From assembly GCA_963665575.2 (NCBI GenBank), contig CAXXDW010000003.1, positions 1 through 64,000 on the forward strand: a DNA stretch of 64,000 nucleotides, written 5' to 3'. The notes under the pieces were generated by a model. The model did no database searches. It was not told where the DNA came from and worked only from the letters and a program-made list of their open reading frames with translations. Origin of the DNA: Rariloculus sp963665575. Its GTDB lineage: Bacteria; Pseudomonadota; Gammaproteobacteria; Steroidobacterales; Rariloculaceae. The position numbers and the translations under genes are program-made. Shown piece by piece: positions 51,688-60,447 of this stretch; positions within the stretch are counted from its first letter, which is position 1, and each line of letters begins with the position of its first letter.

Positions 51688-54600
51688 GCGCAGAGTCCTC
51701 TGCGCGCAGGCCGGGTTGCCAGGATCGCAGCGCACCGAGCAAGGGGAAGTACAGGCCCACACGCAGTTCGGCGGAATCGATCTCGGCCATGGCCGACGCG
51801 TAGATCTCGAGTTGCCTCCTGTAGCGCATGACTTCGGACTCGAGAAACGCGTCGATGTCTCCGCCCTCGTGGATGCTGGTCTTGTAGTCGATGATCCAGC
51901 GTATTCCGGTCTCCGGATCCGTGAAGGTCCGATCGAGCTGAAGGTGTTCGAGCCGCGTGGACTCGCCTCGCCGCGTCAGGCGCAGCTCCGACGCTGCATC
52001 GCCGTGCGGCGACAGGATCCAGCGGCCGGTAGGGTCCTCGACGATCCGCTTGAGCGCTGCTGCGACATTCGCTGCTGCCGTCTCGAGTTCCGAAGATTCG
52101 ACGCCGAGCTGGGCGAGTTCAAGTCGAAATTGTGCGGCGAGACCGTCAATCGCGTCCGCGCTCCACGCATCGAGGCCATTTTCCGCGATCTGCCGCAGGT
52201 AGCGGTGCACGATGACCCCTGTCTGCACCGCAGTGAGCCCGGCCCATTCGTACTCCGGCCTGTCGTCGTCCGTTGCGTCGCGATCATCTGAAACAGATGC
52301 GCTATCCGGGGCCGCCACGGCATCGAAACCGTCGCCGAGACGCCGCAGCTTCGGGCGCACCCAGGGCGCATCCGCCACGGTTTCCGCTACCTGAAGCTCG
52401 GCTGCGAGAAACTCTTCGGCGAGCGCGGGCCAGATACAGGCGAGCAGCGAGCGTGTCGGTGGGTTCTCCTTGTCTGCTGACAGACGATGCACGAGGTGCA
52501 AGCGATCGCGCGCACGAGTTGTCGCAACGTAGAGCAGCCGAGCCCGCTCGGCTTGTTCCTTTCGCTGGTCCATCCGTTTGACGAACGAAGTCAAGCGGTC
52601 GGAATCGCGCGACATGGGCGCCATGATCAATGAGGTGCTGCCGTCGCAGTCCGTTCGTTCCATCCAGTACAGCGCCTTCGCCCGTTCGGCGCGAGGTTCC
52701 CGGGCCAGTCCGAACAGCACGACGGTATCGAATTCCAGACCCTTGGCCCGGTGAATCGTCATGATTTCGATGCCCGGCTTTCCTGGCGGATCGGCCTGGG
52801 CCAACGGACGCGAAAACACGGTTTCGAGCACGGCGGGATCCGCGATGTCCCCGGACGCTGAAGCCGCGTCGAGCAGGCCGAAGAACTGTTCGACGGTCTC
52901 GAACTCCTCCCGTTGTTCCAGGCAGGCAGGTCCATCGAGTTGCATCCAGGTGGCTTCGATCCATTGGGACAACGGCATGTCGCCGCGCGCTGCGAGCGCG
53001 GTGTCGAGCACATTGCGCAGCGAGAGCAGGCGCTGCTGCCCGTCGGAGCTCAGTGCCTCAACGCGCGCCCGATCGTGCATGAGATCCCACACCGCAACGT
53101 CGTGCACATCCCCACACAGTGCCTCAACGTCCCTCCAGGTGAGTCCGCACCATGGTGCCCTGAGCACGCCGAGCCACGCGATCCGATCGCCGGCATGCGA
53201 CAGCGCCCGCGTCAGACCGATCAGGTCCTGGCCGATCTGAACTTCGGCAACGGCATCGATCTCGATCGCGCGGACCGGCCAGCCCTTCGTCGCCAGGCGC
53301 GCCAGCACGCCGAACAGGTGTGTGCGACTGCGCACGAGTATTGCAATGGACTGGCTCGGCGCGTCTGCGCGCTCGGTCGCGAGGATTTCGACTACACGGT
53401 CGAGTTCCGCGTGAGCGTGGTCGCTGCGCAAGGTGTGCAGCGTCACCTCCTGATCCAGTGTCACTTCGCGAATCGCCGTGGACGGATGAAACCTTGCCGC
53501 ACCGCTCGCAATCTCGTCCTCGGCCGGAAACACGCGCTCGAACGCCCGGTTGACCCAGCCCACGATCGCGGGCGTGCTGCGGAAATTGCTCGCAAGAACC
53601 AACGGCTCGCAGCGAACGTTGCCGATTCCGCGCTCTCTGGTCTCGATGAACAACGACATGTCAGCGTCGCGGAACCGGTAGATGGATTGCATCGGGTCGC
53701 CGACGAGAAAGAGTGTCCGGCCATCGTCTGCCTGCCACCCTGCCGTCAGCAGTCCAATGAGCTTCATCTGCGTTCGCGACGTGTCCTGGAACTCGTCGAT
53801 GAGCAGGTGGCGGATGCGGTGATCGAGGGCGAGCAACAGTTCCGACGGTTCGTCGACCTGCCCGAGTGCGTGTTGTGCGGAAAGTGCGAGTTCGATGAAA
53901 TCGATCGTCTGGCGTTCGGCGAAGATGACGCGAAGCTCGGCAAGCAGATGCATGAGCACGCGGCTCAAAGCCGCGAGCGTCTCCCGCTGTACGGTCGAAT
54001 AGGCGGGATCAGGCAGTGCAGGCACGGTTGCCAGAGCATCGCGAAACGCCTCTTCGTCGCTCACTGAATCAAGCACGCTCATCAAGGCCTGCTTCTGTTC
54101 GCGATACTCGGGCGGGAAACCCTGCTTCCTGGTTACGCTACGCCTCCACGTGCCCTTCTGGGTCAGCAGAAGGGCCGCGATGCCGCGCCATCTGGCGAGC
54201 CTGGCCGCGATATCCGGCTCGGAGCCCTCGATAGTGGACTGCGCGGCCACCTGAATGGTTGCATCGTCGCAGTGGCTCGCCGCGTGGTGCAGGAGGGCCT
54301 CGAAGCGCGCTTTGAATCCGGACGGACAAGATCGTTCGGTGCGCGCGAGTTCTTCTACGACGGCTTGTTCCAGTGCTGCCTCGAGCGCGGCCCTCATGCT
54401 CACGTCTTCTCCGCCGGCCAGGTGGCGCAACCATTGGTCACGCCGCGGCAGCAGGTCGACGAGCAGGGCCTCGAAGCGCGCCTGGGAGTTGTCCAATACG
54501 GGAAGCAGCGACCGGAGCGCTTCGCCGAGCGGTGCGTCCGATCCAAGTTCGTCGAGCGTCCTTTGAACTGCCAGAGCGTACAGCGCGTCGGTATCCTCGG

Positions 54601-55030
54601 CGATGCGGGCACCCGCCGCACCGCCGGCCGAGATCGGCAGTTGTTGCGCAAGCCAGGCGTTAAGTGCGTCGAGCGTGTCGATCCTCATGCGCCTGGGCGT
54701 CGCAAGCAGTGACCAGCCGCGTGTGCGGTCGCGTTCCAGTACGGCGCTGGCAAGCGCGTGCGTCAATGCGCGATGCGGTTCAGAGGGGGCGTCTTCGACT
54801 GCCGCCTCGCGCAGGGCCGTGACGATGCGTGCGCGCATTTCGGCGGCGGCCTTTCGCGTGAACGTGATCGCGACGATCTGCTCGGGTTCCTGGACCGTGG
54901 CGAGCAATGTCAGGTAACGCTGAATGAGCAGTTCGGTCTTGCCGGAACCCGCGGGCGCCTGCACGATGAACGACCGCCGGGCGTCGAGCGCGCGGCGCCG
55001 CGCCGGGTTGTCGTTCGCCGCCAGGCTCAT
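51674..55030 (-). CDS. RecB/AddA-like UvrD-type helicase-nuclease
   Basis: An 1118-residue superfamily 1A helicase with a C-terminal RecB-type nuclease. Walker A 'QAPAGSGKTELLIQ', motif Ia 'AITFTRKAAAEMRARIV', motif II 'LLIDEFQDTSRTQMK', motif III 'FLVGDPMQSIYRFRDA', motif V 'MTIHRAKGLEFDTVVLFG' and motif VI 'LLYVATTRARDRLHLV'. The nuclease has 'GVIVHRYLRQ', then 'RWIIDYKTS' and 'RRQLEIYASAM', i.e. the GxxxH, DYK and QxxxY elements. It presumably resects double-strand breaks for recombination with the gene just upstream, which it overlaps by four bases. AddA-like by layout, but divergent. Confidence 0.88.
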   Translation of the reverse strand: MSLAANDNPARRRALDARRSFIVQAPAGSGKTELLIQRYLTLLATVQEPEQIVAITFTRKAAAEMRARIVTALREAAVEDAPSEPHRALTHALASAVLERDRTRGWSLLATPRRMRIDTLDALNAWLAQQLPISAGGAAGARIAEDTDALYALAVQRTLDELGSDAPLGEALRSLLPVLDNSQARFEALLVDLLPRRDQWLRHLAGGEDVSMRAALEAALEQAVVEELARTERSCPSGFKARFEALLHHAASHCDDATIQVAAQSTIEGSEPDIAARLARWRGIAALLLTQKGTWRRSVTRKQGFPPEYREQKQALMSVLDSVSDEEAFRDALATVPALPDPAYSTVQRETLAALSRVLMHLLAELRVIFAERQTIDFIELALSAQHALGQVDEPSELLLALDHRIRHLLIDEFQDTSRTQMKLIGLLTAGWQADDGRTLFLVGDPMQSIYRFRDADMSLFIETRERGIGNVRCEPLVLASNFRSTPAIVGWVNRAFERVFPAEDEIASGAARFHPSTAIREVTLDQEVTLHTLRSDHAHAELDRVVEILATERADAPSQSIAILVRSRTHLFGVLARLATKGWPVRAIEIDAVAEVQIGQDLIGLTRALSHAGDRIAWLGVLRAPWCGLTWRDVEALCGDVHDVAVWDLMHDRARVEALSSDGQQRLLSLRNVLDTALAARGDMPLSQWIEATWMQLDGPACLEQREEFETVEQFFGLLDAASASGDIADPAVLETVFSRPLAQADPPGKPGIEIMTIHRAKGLEFDTVVLFGLAREPRAERAKALYWMERTDCDGSTSLIMAPMSRDSDRLTSFVKRMDQRKEQAERARLLYVATTRARDRLHLVHRLSADKENPPTRSLLACIWPALAEEFLAAELQVAETVADAPWVRPKLRRLGDGFDAVAAPDSASVSDDRDATDDDRPEYEWAGLTAVQTGVIVHRYLRQIAENGLDAWSADAIDGLAAQFRLELAQLGVESSELETAAANVAAALKRIVEDPTGRWILSPHGDAASELRLTRRGESTRLEHLQLDRTFTDPETGIRWIIDYKTSIHEGGDIDAFLESEVMRYRRQLEIYASAMAEIDSAELRVGLYFPLLGALRSWQPGLRAEDSAPRAN

Positions 55031-57615
55031 GTGTGGTCCTGCCAGGTTGAGAGAACTTCGTAGACCCTGCTGAGCGGAGCGCAGCTTCCCTTTATCGCAT
55101 CGAGGCCCGACTCGAAGACGCGCGTATCGCCATCGGTATATTCGCGCGCAAGGGTTGCAAGTTGGTCGCGCCAGATGTCGATCTGTGCCTGCCAGGAACG
55201 CTCATCGGGCAGTTTTTCCGGCTTGCGGGGAAATGCGTCGGGATCGCGCCAGACGCCTCGGTAGCTCACATTCGGCTCGCGCAAGCCGACGATGACTGCC
55301 GCAGAAACGCGTTCGCCGAGTTCCAGCGCGTACAGGGGCAACTGCGTATCGTGGAGCCGGTCCCCGAACCAGTCCGGTTTGCCCGCGTAGCGGCCGGTCT
55401 TGTAGTCGAGTACGGCGACCGTCCCGTCGGACAGTCGGTCCACGCGATCGATGCGGGCGCGTACGAGCCACGAATCGACACGGATCTTGCGGCGTTGCTC
55501 GAGGTTCTCGACGGTGTATGCGCCCCGGCGCGATTCGGCTTCGAGAAGTTTGCCGAGCAGCGCCGTCAGGCGGTCGCGCTCCAGATCAAGCAGCGCGCGC
55601 AAACTGCCGCGTGCACCGCGAAACGTTTCGTCGAGCGCGCGTTCGACGCATGCCTGCAGTCGCAAATGCAGGGCGTCGGAGGACTTCGGATCCGCAAACA
55701 GCAGTTCCGCCGCACGATGCGCGAGCTTGCCCTGCACGCCTGCGGAGAGGCCTCTGGCAAACGGCTCAAGCGGCTGTGCGCCCAGGCGGCCCGCGATAAA
55801 CGCGCGCAACGGACACTTCGCCTGATGGTTCAGTGTTTGGGCACCGCCGACGATCGTCAATCCCCTGAGAGCCGGTGCGGGATCCTCGATGCGTTCGATC
55901 CTTCGCCCGGCCGTTGGGAAACGATCACCGCGACGAGTTAAAGCGAGTTCGTCGAGCGTCATGATGCTGACATCCTCGATCAGTGCGCTCGGCGCGCATT
56001 GGCGATCCTGTTCGCGGCTCGGCCAGCTAAAGACGACTTCTCCGACCCGCGTGACCAGCCGCTGCACACTTTGTCTGGAGCGGTCGAGGGCCGCTAGCGG
56101 GTCTGACGCCGGCATACCGTGCTCGATCTGCAGGCGCCGTGGCAACAACGGGTTGTCCCGCGCGGGTTCGGGCCAACGGGCGTCGCTGAATCCCGTGATC
56201 CATGCACGATCGTAACCGGGCCCGACGTCGTCGATGCTCCCGAACACGTGTATGCCGCAATGCGACAGCGGTGCGGCGGGCTGAGGGCGACGAAGTATCC
56301 GCTCGAGCTCATCGAGCGCCGTGCCGATCGGGATCGGACCCAGCACGGGCGTGAGCTGAGCGAACTGGGCCAGAGCCCAGTCCCACGCCTGAGCCGACTC
56401 CTCACCTGCCGCATCCGGCCAACCGAGCCTCCTCAGGCCGCGTTGCCAGGCACCTGTCCAGGCTGTCGGGGTCAGCCTCGTCCGCGCGTCGACTTCTGCG
56501 AGCGCCGCATCGAGACGATCGGCGAGTTTCGGAACCTCCATGCGTATTGTTCGCGCCAGTCCGCCGTGGCGGAATGCGTCCAGAAAACCAGCTTGCACGA
56601 TCATCAGGGAGCGAAGCCGCGCCTCGAGCAGGGCGGCCTTGCAGTGAAGCGACCGATGTCCGGCGTGAAAGTGTGCACTGCGCAACCACCGGCTCAGTGT
56701 CACGAACGTGCCGCGCGGCGACAGGAGTTCGATACCGCAGAATGCGGCGTTGATCGCGGGCGTGGCCAGCAAGGGTCGGCCGCCCGCGACTGCGGCGGGG
56801 ATGCCGGATCCCGTACTGCCGCCGGTACCGGCACCCAATGCCCGTTTCAGGCTGCGCTGCACACTGTCCAGCCTTGAATCGAGGTCGGCTACAACGAGCG
56901 CTACCGTGCGCGACGGTGACGACAGCAGGTGGCGTCGTGCCCACTGGACTGCGCAATCAAGCTCTTCGTGCTCGTTGCCGAGTTCAATACGGCGGCTCGC
57001 GGCGCGCCGATGCGGCGGTTGCTCGTGGCGAATGTCGCATCCGGATGCATCGAGCCGCCGGAAAAGCTTTTTCAGCACAGGCGACGGGTCGTGATGATCG
57101 AGCAACACGACCGGCTCCTGAACAGCGAATCCTGCATCGAGAAGCGCACGCTCGGTCTCGGCCTCATCGATGAATTTTGCGCCTCTGAGTCGGTCCTGGT
57201 AACTGGCGCACCAACGCAGAAAGGTCGCGAAATCGGTTTGTCCGGGTTCGGCCCGCAATGCCGCAAGATCGATATCCCACGCCAAAAGCGAACGCCAGGC
57301 CTGAGCGGCAAGTGCTGCAGGCCCGTCGTGACCGATCAGCTGCGGGCCTTCCGGGGAATCGGCGATCGTTTGCCGCCACAAGGCGTTGCTTTGCGCATGA
57401 GTGATCGAGACTTCGGGCGCATCGCGATGCGTAAGGTTCGACCAAAGGTCGTCGATCCAGTTGCGATAGGTCCGCAAGCGCGGCGTGCCCCAGACCTTGC
57501 CGTCTTCAGCGAGCGCCGCTTCAAGCAGATGAGCTTCCCATTGCTGCGCCGCGAGCCCGTCACGAACGACCAGTGTGGCGCTGCGTGTCGACGGATACTT
57601 CAGACCATATATCAT
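55027..57615 (-). CDS. PD-(D/E)XK nuclease / AddB-like DNA repair protein
   Basis: 862 residues. The C-terminal nuclease has 'GVQGKLAHRAAELLF', 'VAVLDYKTGRYAG' and 'QLPLYALELGERV'. The long N-terminal part is helicase-like but has no Walker A motif. The four Cys that hold the iron-sulfur cluster of AddB are not visible; only 'KCPLRAFIAGRLGA' recalls them. It fits the 'probable DNA repair protein' family (TIGR03623) that pairs with a RecB-like helicase in Beta- and Gammaproteobacteria. The ATG at 57615 lies in an AT-rich pocket without a Shine-Dalgarno. Confidence 0.82.
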   Translation of the reverse strand: MIYGLKYPSTRSATLVVRDGLAAQQWEAHLLEAALAEDGKVWGTPRLRTYRNWIDDLWSNLTHRDAPEVSITHAQSNALWRQTIADSPEGPQLIGHDGPAALAAQAWRSLLAWDIDLAALRAEPGQTDFATFLRWCASYQDRLRGAKFIDEAETERALLDAGFAVQEPVVLLDHHDPSPVLKKLFRRLDASGCDIRHEQPPHRRAASRRIELGNEHEELDCAVQWARRHLLSSPSRTVALVVADLDSRLDSVQRSLKRALGAGTGGSTGSGIPAAVAGGRPLLATPAINAAFCGIELLSPRGTFVTLSRWLRSAHFHAGHRSLHCKAALLEARLRSLMIVQAGFLDAFRHGGLARTIRMEVPKLADRLDAALAEVDARTRLTPTAWTGAWQRGLRRLGWPDAAGEESAQAWDWALAQFAQLTPVLGPIPIGTALDELERILRRPQPAAPLSHCGIHVFGSIDDVGPGYDRAWITGFSDARWPEPARDNPLLPRRLQIEHGMPASDPLAALDRSRQSVQRLVTRVGEVVFSWPSREQDRQCAPSALIEDVSIMTLDELALTRRGDRFPTAGRRIERIEDPAPALRGLTIVGGAQTLNHQAKCPLRAFIAGRLGAQPLEPFARGLSAGVQGKLAHRAAELLFADPKSSDALHLRLQACVERALDETFRGARGSLRALLDLERDRLTALLGKLLEAESRRGAYTVENLEQRRKIRVDSWLVRARIDRVDRLSDGTVAVLDYKTGRYAGKPDWFGDRLHDTQLPLYALELGERVSAAVIVGLREPNVSYRGVWRDPDAFPRKPEKLPDERSWQAQIDIWRDQLATLAREYTDGDTRVFESGLDAIKGSCAPLSRVYEVLSTWQDHT

Positions 57616-57618
57616 TAA

Positions 57619-57633
57619 ATATCAGTGTGATAT
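57619..57633. promoter_or_regulatory. Inverted repeat ATATCA-GTG-TGATAT upstream of the nuclease gene
   Basis: Perfect 6-base arms around GTG, four bases before the ATG of the PD-(D/E)XK gene in an AT-rich 40-base stretch (8 G/C in 57611-57650). The position would overlap ribosome binding or a promoter, so it could be an operator or an mRNA hairpin. Confidence 0.35.
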
Positions 57634-57643
57634 AGATCTTTTA

Positions 57644-58900
57644 TTATATGACTTCCAGTTTTCTGGGGTGGCTCGCGAAGGATTGCAATGCCGTCTCGAT
57701 GCGTTCGAAGACGTCGCTCAATTGCTCCTCATCGGGCAGCGTGGTGATCCTGAAATGATTCCGGTATGGCGTATTGAAGCTCGAACCCGGAGCAACCAGC
57801 ACACGATGTTGCTCGAGCAGATCGAGCGCGAATTCTTCATCGTCGAAGTGCGGCATCTTTCTGCGGTCAACGCCAATGAAGGCGTACATAGATCCCTTAG
57901 GAGGCACCAATGTCATGTAGCGGCTTCCCTCTACGGCATCGATGACGACCTGCCGCGACTCGTAAAGCCGCCCCCCGGGAGCACAGAGTTTGTGGATGCT
58001 CTGGTAACCGCCGAGCGCGGTCTGCACGGCCCATTGGCCCGGTACGTTGCTGCAAAGACGCAAGGCAGCGAGCATGTCAAGCGCCGTGAGATATGAGTCG
58101 GAGCGCTCCGTTGCACCGCTGAAGCTCACCCAGCCGACGCGATAACCGCAGGCACGATAGACCTTGGACAATCCGCCGAACGTGGCGCACAGCGTATCCT
58201 TGCAAAGCGTCGCCATGGGGACGAACTCGGCGTCGTCATAGACCATCAGGTCGTAGATTTCGTCGCTGAAGAGCACAAGTTCGTGTTTTGCGGCAAGCCG
58301 GGCGATTCGTTCCAGATTCTCGCGCCTATAGACCGCACCGGTCGGATTGTTGGGGTTGATGACGACGATGGCCCGCGTTCGGTCGTTGATCGACGCTTCG
58401 ATCGCAGCGACGTCCGGATTGAACTGAAGTTCTTCCGGACAGGGATAGTAGACGGCTCGCCCGCCGTTCAACACCGTTGCCGCGGTCCATAAGGGATAGT
58501 CCGGACTCGGTATCAATACTTCGTCACCCGGGTTCAGCAGCGCCCGAAGCGTCAGGTCGATCAGTTCACTGACACCATTGCCCATGAACACGTGTTCGGC
58601 GGTGACATCCATTACGCCACGGTCCTGCTGTTGCATCACGACAGCTTCCCGCGATGGAAAAATGCCTTTCTGGTTGCAGTAGGGCTCGCTCGAGCCGAGG
58701 TTCTCGATCATGGCGAGCCGCATCGTTTCCGGTGTACGCAAGCCGAACAGCCCCGGATTGCCGATGTTCAGGGACATGATCTCGTAGCCCTGACGCTCAA
58801 GTTCCAATGCTCGCCTGGCAAGCGCCCCCCGGATTTCATAGCGGACGTCTTTGAGACGCTGGCTCGACTCAAGTTCACTGGTTGGTGCGGCCACGGCCAT
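57644..58900 (-). CDS. alaA: Alanine aminotransferase AlaA-like
   Basis: A 418-residue class I PLP aminotransferase. The start 'RLKDVRYEIRGALARRALEL' and 'MSLNIGNPGLFGLRTPETMR' match AlaA; the PLP Lys lies in 'TFGGLSKVYRACGYRVGWVS', with 'VVINPNNPTGAVY' and 'DEIYDLMVYDD' as further PLP contacts. It interconverts pyruvate and alanine with glutamate. ATG start. It ends 28 bases before the nuclease gene and may lie in one transcript with it. Confidence 0.9.
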   Translation of the reverse strand: MAVAAPTSELESSQRLKDVRYEIRGALARRALELERQGYEIMSLNIGNPGLFGLRTPETMRLAMIENLGSSEPYCNQKGIFPSREAVVMQQQDRGVMDVTAEHVFMGNGVSELIDLTLRALLNPGDEVLIPSPDYPLWTAATVLNGGRAVYYPCPEELQFNPDVAAIEASINDRTRAIVVINPNNPTGAVYRRENLERIARLAAKHELVLFSDEIYDLMVYDDAEFVPMATLCKDTLCATFGGLSKVYRACGYRVGWVSFSGATERSDSYLTALDMLAALRLCSNVPGQWAVQTALGGYQSIHKLCAPGGRLYESRQVVIDAVEGSRYMTLVPPKGSMYAFIGVDRRKMPHFDDEEFALDLLEQHRVLVAPGSSFNTPYRNHFRITTLPDEEQLSDVFERIETALQSFASHPRKLEVI

Positions 58901-59010
58901 GCCCCGTCAAAAGCGCGTATTCTGCCACGGGCCGTCCGGACAGGACAGGCGCCGATTCCGCTCGCCGATGCCCTGCTCGGACGAGTGTTGTCCCTGCGAC
59001 AAGCTGTGCT

Positions 59011-59859
59011 TCAGGCTTCGCTGCCTGTTGCGATTCGGCGCCGGGGATCCCGGATCCACTCGCTCCAGGACCCGACAAAGAGTCTGCCGTCGCCGAGACC
59101 GGCCGAGTTCATCGCCAACAGCAGGTGGCACGCCGTAACGCCCGATCCGCACATCGCGATGACGTTCTGAACCTCGCGCCCGCGTATTGCCTTCGCCAAC
59201 ACCGTCTTGAGTTCTCCTGGCGGCAGCAGACGACCGTCGTCGCCAAGACACTCGCTGAACGGCAGGTTCGACGCGCCCGGGACGTGGCCTGCGACCGGAT
59301 CGATCGGCTCCTGTTCACCTCGATACCGCGCCGCAGCACGCGCATCGAGGACGATATCGCCAGCTTTCAGACGCGCTTCGAGTTCAGCAGCGGACACCGT
59401 CCAGCCGGCGTTGAAACGTACAGGCGAGAAACTGCCGCGCTCGAACTGCGGCAACTCGGGTGTCAACGGCAACCCGTTCGCACGCCAGCGAGCGAGCCCG
59501 CCGTTGAGTACCGCGACACGTTCGTGGCCGACCCAGCGCAGCATCCACCAGAATCTTGCGGCGATCGCCCCGGGTCCGTCGTCATACGCGACAACGAAAC
59601 TCGAATTGGAGACGCCGATCGTTTCGAGCCAGCCTGCAAGGTTCTCCGGATTCGGCAGCGGATGCCGGCCGTCGTCCGCGCTCGGTTCGCGCGCGAGATC
59701 GCGGTCGAGATTCGCGTATCGGGCGCCGGGGATATGTGCTTCGGCGTAACGTCTGGCGCCTGCGTCCGGATCAAGGAGATCGAAGCGGCAGTCGATCGTC
59801 ACGAACCGGGGATTGGCGAGCGCGGCAGCCAGTTCGTCTACTTCAACAAGCGCATTCAT
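59011..59859 (-). CDS. sseA: 3-Mercaptopyruvate sulfurtransferase
   Basis: A 282-residue tandem rhodanese. The second domain carries the active-site loop 'AMCGSGVTACHLLLAM' (CGSGVT, the mercaptopyruvate type). The first, inactive domain has 'YAEAHIPGARYANLDRDLA' and 'DDGPGAIAARFWWMLRWVGH'. It transfers sulfur from mercaptopyruvate to thiols or cyanide. It lies 110 bases upstream of alaA. Confidence 0.9.
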   Translation of the reverse strand: MNALVEVDELAAALANPRFVTIDCRFDLLDPDAGARRYAEAHIPGARYANLDRDLAREPSADDGRHPLPNPENLAGWLETIGVSNSSFVVAYDDGPGAIAARFWWMLRWVGHERVAVLNGGLARWRANGLPLTPELPQFERGSFSPVRFNAGWTVSAAELEARLKAGDIVLDARAAARYRGEQEPIDPVAGHVPGASNLPFSECLGDDGRLLPPGELKTVLAKAIRGREVQNVIAMCGSGVTACHLLLAMNSAGLGDGRLFVGSWSEWIRDPRRRIATGSEA

Positions 59860-59942
59860 GAGGGCAGGATCGCAAAACGCCGTACACGCCTGCTGCGTTT
59901 CGGCGGCGCGTTGTTCGAGGCTGCGGCGCGGGGCTGGTAACG

Positions 59943-60431
59943 TCAGCCGAGTTGATCGAGTGCGGCTTCGGCAGAACTGATTCCAACTTCGCCGGCGGCG
60001 GGTTCGATGTTGAGGTGAGTCACGACGCCATCATTGACGACTATCGAGAACCGCTGGCCGCGCATCCCCATTCCGAAGCCCGTAGCGTCGAGTTCGAGAC
60101 CGAGCGCCCTTGTGTACTCGCCATTGCCGTCCGCGAGCATCACGATCTTGCCATCGGCACCGCCTGCCCTGCCCCAGGAGGACATGACGAATACGTCGTT
60201 GACGGCGAGGCAGGCGACGGTTTCGGCGCCGCGCTCGCGCAAGGCATCCGCATGCTCCACGTAACCTGGCAGGTGTCTGGCCGTGCACGCGGGAGTAAAC
60301 GCTCCGGGGACCGAAAACAGAACGACCTTCTTGCCGCTGAAGAGTTCTTGGGAGGACACCGCTTCGGGGCCATCAGCGCCCATGACGCTGAAGTTTCCGG
60401 CGGGCATGGTATCGCCGACCTGGATGGTCAT
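59943..60431 (-). CDS. Peroxiredoxin, Prx5/AhpE-like redoxin
   Basis: 162 residues from the ATG at 60431; longer frames upstream overlap the TPR gene and are not conserved. The peroxidatic Cys lies in 'SVPGAFTPACTARHLPGYVE', typical for glutaredoxin- or thioredoxin-dependent Prx5. Also 'DVFVMSSWGR' and 'GFGMGMRGQRFSIVVNDGVV'. It reduces hydrogen peroxide and organic peroxides. It lies 16 bases after the TPR gene, so it may be co-transcribed with the TonB cluster. Confidence 0.9.
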   Translation of the reverse strand: MTIQVGDTMPAGNFSVMGADGPEAVSSQELFSGKKVVLFSVPGAFTPACTARHLPGYVEHADALRERGAETVACLAVNDVFVMSSWGRAGGADGKIVMLADGNGEYTRALGLELDATGFGMGMRGQRFSIVVNDGVVTHLNIEPAAGEVGISSAEAALDQLG

Positions 60432-60447
60432 TGCGTTTTCCGCCGAC

